DNA of 55,988 nt from Albidovulum sp. (lineage in GTDB: Bacteria > Pseudomonadota > Alphaproteobacteria > Rhodobacterales > Rhodobacteraceae). The stretch covers positions 1 through 55,988 of the forward strand of contig JAUQYB010000010.1 of NCBI GenBank assembly GCA_030837825.1. The letters run 5' to 3'. This document shows, in pieces, positions 52,016 through 55,988 of the stretch (position 1 is the first letter of the stretch; every line of letters begins with the position of its first letter). The position numbers were made by a program, and so were the translations under genes. The notes under the pieces were generated by a model that was not told the origin of the DNA, searched no databases, and saw nothing but the letters and a program-made list of their open reading frames with translations.

Positions 52016-52798
52016 CTAGATCGGCGATCCGGCCGCCAGCCGGTCGCGGACCAGACCGCTGATGCGGCGCATGTCGGGCCCGTGTCCCCGCCCGTCGCGC
52101 CGGTCGAGCGCGAGCGCCTCTGCCGCCGCGCGCAGCGGCGCGTCATGGGCGGAAAGCGCGATGCCCGAGAGGAATTGCGCGAGATAGTCGAGCGCGATGC
52201 CCTGCGGATCATCGCCGAGAAGGTCGGCCACATGGGCGAGGTCGTCGCGGAGCGCGAGCGGATCGGGGTGGACCCTGTCATCCTCGGCCTGCGCGGCGGG
52301 CGGAGCGGCGCCGGGTGCAAGGAGCCGGGACGGGACAGGCAGGGACGGGACGGGCGCTGGCGCGGCGGGCCGTGGCGCGGCTGGAAGGGCGCCGAGGACG
52401 CTGCGCTGGAAGGCGGAGAGGCTTTCGACGGGCTTGGGCAGGAACGCGTCCGCCCCGGCGGCGAGCGCCGCTTCGGCCGCGCCCTCATCGCCGCTGGTGG
52501 CCAGGAGCGCGGGCACCCGCGGCCGGCCGGCGGCGATTTCGGCAATCAGATCGAGGCCCGAGCCGTCGGGCAGGCCGAGATCGACGATCACCACCGTGGG
52601 CCGGTAGGACATCAGGTGCCGGCGGGCCGAGCGCAGGCAGTCGGCGCGCCGGATCCGCGCGCCGGAGCGCAGGCAGAGAAGCCGCATCGCCTCGCAGGCG
52701 AAGCGGCTGTCCTCGACGGCGAGCACGGTGAGCCCGAGAAGCGGGCGGTCGGGCGTGGGCCCGCAGGTCGAGAGAAAGTCGCTCAGGTCGTCGGCCAT
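52016..52798 (-). CDS. Response regulator receiver protein
   Basis: A 260-residue protein. An N-terminal receiver domain runs LTVLAVEDSRFACEAMRLL (acidic pair at about 29-30), VVIVDLGLPDGSGLDLI (phosphoacceptor Asp at about 73) and ADAFLPKPVESL (Lys at about 122). A Pro/Ala-rich linker of about 35 residues follows, then a helical C-terminal domain with no DNA-binding motif I can see. It is probably not a direct transcription factor. GGAGGG precedes the ATG. No cognate kinase is adjacent. The end, including the stop codon, lies in a 15-bp tandem duplication. Confidence 0.88.
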   Translation of the reverse strand: MADDLSDFLSTCGPTPDRPLLGLTVLAVEDSRFACEAMRLLCLRSGARIRRADCLRSARRHLMSYRPTVVIVDLGLPDGSGLDLIAEIAAGRPRVPALLATSGDEGAAEAALAAGADAFLPKPVESLSAFQRSVLGALPAAPRPAAPAPVPSLPVPSRLLAPGAAPPAAQAEDDRVHPDPLALRDDLAHVADLLGDDPQGIALDYLAQFLSGIALSAHDAPLRAAAEALALDRRDGRGHGPDMRRISGLVRDRLAAGSPI

Positions 52799-52950
52799 CC
52801 ATCCCTCCTGTCGTCGCCGGGCCGCTCAGTCGGGGCGAGTAAGACAGGGATTGCCTAATGGAGCGTAAAGGCGCCTGCGGCCAAACGGGCGCTTGCAGCG
52901 CGCGCGCCCGGGCCGCATAACCCTGCCGGGAGGACCGCGGGAGAAGTGAG

Positions 52951-53355
52951 ATGATCGGACGCCTGAACCATGTCGCCATCGCCGTGCCCGACCTTCAGGC
53001 CGCGGCGGCGCAATACCGCGACACGCTGGGCGCGAAGGTCGGCGCCCCGCAGGACGAGCCCGACCACGGCGTCACCGTCATCTTCATCGAGCTGCCGAAC
53101 ACCAAGCTGGAACTGCTTCACCCGCTGGGAGAAAACTCCCCGATCCGCGGCTTTCTCGAGAAGAACCCCGCGGGCGGGATCCACCACATCTGCTACGAGG
53201 TCGACGACATCCTCGCCGCGCGCGACCGGTTGCAGGCCCGGGGCGCGCGCGTCCTCGGCTCGGGCGAGCCGAAGATCGGGGCACATGGCAAGCCGGTCCT
53301 TTTCCTTCACCCCAAGGACTTCAACGGCTGCCTGGTGGAGCTGGAGCAGGTCTGA
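52951..53355 (+). CDS. mce: Methylmalonyl-CoA epimerase
   Basis: Interconverts the 2R and 2S forms of methylmalonyl-CoA in propionate catabolism. The 134-residue glyoxalase-fold protein starts IGRLNHVAIAVPDLQAAAAQ with the metal His at residue 7. IELPNTKLELLHPLGENSPI is near 47, GIHHICYEVDDI (second His) near 75, and LFLHPKDFNGCLVELEQ at the end. The stop overlaps the next start codon (TGATG). Confidence 0.95.
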   Translation: MIGRLNHVAIAVPDLQAAAAQYRDTLGAKVGAPQDEPDHGVTVIFIELPNTKLELLHPLGENSPIRGFLEKNPAGGIHHICYEVDDILAARDRLQARGARVLGSGEPKIGAHGKPVLFLHPKDFNGCLVELEQV

Positions 53356-53645
53356 TGAACCTCACCGGCGGCCTCGTCCTGTTCGTGGTGATCTGGTTCA
53401 TGGCCTTCCTGGTCGCGCTGCAGATCGGACCGAAGAGCCAGGCGGACGACGGCGAGATCGTCCCCGGAACCCCCGCGAGCGCGCCGGCGGACCTCCGCAT
53501 CAAGCGCAAGGTCGTGGCCGCGACGATGATCGCGGTCGTGCTCTGGTCGGTGATCGCCAGCGTGATCCTTTCCGGCGCGATCGGGCTTCGCGACATCGAC
53601 TGGTTCAACCAGCTCGGCGACGATCCGGCGCGGCCGGAAAACTAG
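53355..53645 (+). CDS. DUF1467 family membrane protein
   Basis: A 96-residue protein with two membrane segments: GGLVLFVVIWFMAFLVALQI (residues 5-24) and VVAATMIAVVLWSVIASVIL (about 53-72), joined by a loop with IGPKSQADDGEIVPGTPASA. This is the DUF1467 pattern. It follows methylmalonyl-CoA epimerase in a coupled pair, common in alphaproteobacteria. Function unknown. Confidence 0.9.
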   Translation: MNLTGGLVLFVVIWFMAFLVALQIGPKSQADDGEIVPGTPASAPADLRIKRKVVAATMIAVVLWSVIASVILSGAIGLRDIDWFNQLGDDPARPEN

Positions 53646-53664
53646 GCCGTCCCTCCCGCTCCGG

Positions 53665-55539
53665 TCATTCCGCCGCGCGGTCGGCCGCGTCGCGTTCGGC
53701 GCGCGTCTCGGAGAAGCGGTCGAGCAGCGCGGCCTCCAGATCCCGGTTCAGCTCCCGCGCGCGGGAGACGTAGGCGGGGTTCTGTTCGGCCGGCACGCCG
53801 GGAATCCAGACCTGGGCGAGGTCGCGCACGGCGGCGCGGTCGAGCTTAAAGAACGTCTTCTGGAGCTCGGAGGCCTCGTATTCCGAAAGCCCCATGTTCT
53901 CAAGCACGTATCGGGCAGCCCTGAGACTCGAGTCGAAGTATTCCCGGAGGATGTCGTTGGCGCCGGCGCGATAGAGCTCGAACACGTGCTCGCGGTCGCG
54001 GGCGCGGGCGATGATGTGCAGGTCGGGGCGCTGGCGGCGCGCGTAGTCCACCAGCCGGACCGCGGCGGCGCGGTCGTCGAGGCAGACGACGAGCACCCGG
54101 GCCTGAGCGAGCCCGGCGGCCCGCAGAAGCTCGGGCCGCGTCGGGTCGCCGACATAGCCCTTGAAGCCGAACTTGCGCAGAAGCTGGATCACGTTCAGGT
54201 CGTGGTCGAGGACGGTGGTGCGGAACCCCGACATCGTCACCATGCGGTTCACCACCTGGCCGAAGCGGCCGACGCCGGCGATGATGATCGGCTGCTGTTC
54301 GTCGATCTCGTCGGCCGGCGGGCGGTCGCCCGCGTCCCGCGCGCGCCGGGCGAGGACATCGTGCAGGATGAAGGCGAGCGGGGTCAGGAACATCGACAGC
54401 GCGATGACGAGAAGGAGGCTCTGCGACAGCGTCTCGGGCAGGATGCGCTGGTTCTCGCTGAAGGCGGTCAGCACGAAGCCGAACTCGCCCGCCTGCGCGA
54501 GGCCGAGGGTGAAGAGCCATTCGTTCTGGCCGCGCAGCCCGAAGAGCCAGCCGAGCGCGTAGAGCACGCCCCCCTTCGCCGCCATCAGCGCCAGCGTCAG
54601 CTCCAGAAGCGTGAGCGGGTGCTGCCAGAGCAGGTCGACGTTGATCCCGGCGCCGACGGTGATGAAGAACAGCCCCAGCAGCAGCCCCTTGAACGGGGCG
54701 ATGTCCGACTCCAGTTCGTGGCGGAACTCGGAGTTGGCCAGCACCACGCCGGCGAGGAAGGCGCCGAGTGCCGGCGAGAGCCCCACCATCAGCATGAGCG
54801 AGGCGATGGTGACGACGATCATCAGCGACAGCGCGGTGTTGACCTCGCGCAGCCGGGCGCGGTGGACGAACCGGTAGAGCGGACGGACCAGATACTGCCC
54901 GGCGAGGACCGTGGCCGCCACCGCGCCCAGGGTGACCAGGGTGACGCCCCAGCCCGGCAGGTCCTGCAGGAGGCCCAGCCCGGCATGGGTCCCGCCGCCG
55001 TCGGCCCGGCCGAGCGCGCGCGCGCCGGGAAGCGCCAGGAGCGGCAGCAGCGCGAGGATCGGGATCACCGCGATGTCCTGCATCAGCAGCACCGAAAAGG
55101 CGCTGCGCCCGCCGGCCGTCCGCATCAGGTTCTTCTCGGTCAGCGTCTGCAGCACGATGGCGGTCGAGGACAGCGACAGGATCACCCCGAGGGTCAGCGC
55201 GGTGCGCCAGCCGAGGCCGAGGGCGAGCGCGCCGAGCGTCACCACCAGCGCCGTGATGACGATCTGGAGCCCGCCGAGCCCGATGAGCCGGTCGCGCATC
55301 CCCCAGAGCGCCCGGGGGTCCAGCTCCAGCCCGATGAGGAAGAGCATCATCACCACGCCGAATTCGGCGAACTGCTGAAGGTCGGCGGTCTCGCGTCCCG
55401 CAAGGCCGAGCACCGGGCCGATGACGATCCCGGCGACCAGGTAGCCGAGCACCGAGCCGAGGCCGAGCCGCGACGAGACCGGCACGGCGAGGACCACGGC
55501 GATCAGGTAGAGCGAGGCCTGGAGCAGGAAGCTTTCCAT
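53665..55539 (-). CDS. CPA2-family monovalent cation:proton antiporter (KefB/KefC type)
   Basis: A 624-residue inner-membrane protein. The N-terminal 380 residues have about 12 membrane segments with FGVVMMLFLIGLELDPRALW and LLMQDIAVIPILALLPLLAL. A cytoplasmic TrkA-N/RCK domain follows (IIIAGVGRFGQVVNRMV then LDHDLNVIQLLRKFGFKGY). This is the K+ efflux/antiport layout of KefB/KefC. No separate ancillary KefF/KefG gene is adjacent. The start at 55539 (MESFLLQASLY) is chosen at the natural first helix. Confidence 0.93.
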   Translation of the reverse strand: MESFLLQASLYLIAVVLAVPVSSRLGLGSVLGYLVAGIVIGPVLGLAGRETADLQQFAEFGVVMMLFLIGLELDPRALWGMRDRLIGLGGLQIVITALVVTLGALALGLGWRTALTLGVILSLSSTAIVLQTLTEKNLMRTAGGRSAFSVLLMQDIAVIPILALLPLLALPGARALGRADGGGTHAGLGLLQDLPGWGVTLVTLGAVAATVLAGQYLVRPLYRFVHRARLREVNTALSLMIVVTIASLMLMVGLSPALGAFLAGVVLANSEFRHELESDIAPFKGLLLGLFFITVGAGINVDLLWQHPLTLLELTLALMAAKGGVLYALGWLFGLRGQNEWLFTLGLAQAGEFGFVLTAFSENQRILPETLSQSLLLVIALSMFLTPLAFILHDVLARRARDAGDRPPADEIDEQQPIIIAGVGRFGQVVNRMVTMSGFRTTVLDHDLNVIQLLRKFGFKGYVGDPTRPELLRAAGLAQARVLVVCLDDRAAAVRLVDYARRQRPDLHIIARARDREHVFELYRAGANDILREYFDSSLRAARYVLENMGLSEYEASELQKTFFKLDRAAVRDLAQVWIPGVPAEQNPAYVSRARELNRDLEAALLDRFSETRAERDAADRAAE

Positions 55540-55704
55540 CGACGGGTGGCGGCCTTTCCTTTGAACGGGGGGGCAGCGGCCGCGCACGAGGGCACGCGCG
55601 CGACCGGCTTGACCACAAGTGTCTCACAGATGGCCGCCGAGTCCATCCGGGGCGGGCAGAAAACTGCGTCCGGGGTCGGATTTTTTCCGTGCGGCGCCAG
55701 CGGG

Positions 55705-55988
55705 TCAGCCGTTCTTCATGATCTTCAGCGTGACGCTGCGCCCGCCCTTCACGTAAGTCAGCTCGCTGTCGCCGATCGCCGCGACCTGGCCGCCGTCGAG
55801 CCGGTCGCCGATCTTGACCTTGACGAGGCGCCCGTTGGGCATCCGGACCAGCGCGCGGCGGTTGGACGAGGAGCCGTAGACGCCGATCAGGTTGATCTTG
55901 CCGAGGTCGATGGCGTTCTTCACGGTCGCCTGCCGGGCCACCGTCACCGTCGTCGGCATGTTGGGCACGGTTTCGGTCGGTTCCGGCT
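55705..55988 (-). CDS. C-terminal part of a larger protein, cut by the window edge
   Basis: The frame is open from the window end to a stop at 55705. It reads TVARQATVKNAIDLGKINLI then GVYGSSSNRRALVRMPNGR and VGDRLDGGQVAAIGDSELTY-like text to KIMKNG, a compact beta-rich domain. Just upstream the frame is Pro/Glu/Thr-rich, a linker. Internal starts are possible but this most likely is the end of a long protein whose beginning is outside. Resembles small beta domains at the C-terminus of pilus- or secretion-related proteins; not identified. Confidence 0.65.
   Translation of the reverse strand, partial: PEPTETVPNMPTTVTVARQATVKNAIDLGKINLIGVYGSSSNRRALVRMPNGRLVKVKIGDRLDGGQVAAIGDSELTYVKGGRSVTLKIMKNG

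Overview
The window is a chromosomal segment of a high-GC alphaproteobacterium, almost certainly of the order Rhodobacterales (Rhodobacteraceae/Paracoccaceae). The signs are the atpG-atpD-atpC order, a manganese-dependent pyrophosphatase, a fused ATP sulfurylase/APS kinase, Hsp20 followed by a DUF1150 protein, the lgt / MidA-like / pgeF cluster, a Hint-domain protein, DUF1467, DUF465 and an Lrp regulator near trxB. Genus cannot be fixed from the sequence alone. Genes are tightly packed, with many ATGA start/stop overlaps and several convergent pairs that overlap inside their coding ends.

Layout. 1-2 kb: end of the F1Fo ATP synthase operon with a strong terminator. 2-12.5 kb: a methyltransferase/AraC pair, prs, an isomerase-hydrolase pair, a four-gene minus-strand run (MaoC, ribF, YcgN-like, threonine aldolase), a HAD hydrolase, ppaC and a TraB/GumN protein. 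12.6-14.7 kb: groES-groEL with a sigma-70-like promoter and a CIRCE operator. 14.8-28.2 kb: an HNH nuclease with an unusual N-terminal domain, a DMT transporter, greB-nudix, a lipase-like protein, purE-(dehydrogenase)-purK, hsp20-DUF1150, cytochrome b561, argC, the sulfate-activation fusion, a methyltransferase/HxlR pair and trxB.

28.2-32.9 kb is accessory. It holds a phytochelatin-synthase-like protein, a truncated RTX-repeat protein, an apparently frameshifted secreted protein, Lrp and Hint proteins, two tiny well-initiated ORFs and a probable phage-derived remnant. 32.9-39.5 kb is conserved core: pgeF, midA-like, lgt, ubiK, ybjN-like, proC, csaA, an FkbM methyltransferase and tdk. 39.8-43.2 kb is accessory again: an HTH protein, a second FkbM methyltransferase, and a low-GC gene for an integrase-like DNA-binding protein. 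That gene is flanked on both sides by an unusual family of double-hairpin elements whose stems vary while the linker and loop are kept.

43.2-56 kb: carB, a GT87-type membrane protein and aspS, then a clear homologue of the methyl-directed restriction enzyme DpnI. These are followed by a 42-residue membrane peptide, a GNAT acetyltransferase, a response regulator, methylmalonyl-CoA epimerase with DUF1467, a CPA2 antiporter, and the C-terminus of a protein that runs off the window. The strongest candidates for new biology are the double-hairpin elements and the gene they flank, the solitary DpnI homologue, and the RTX/frameshift pair. No tRNA, rRNA, CRISPR array, intact transposase or riboswitch was seen.
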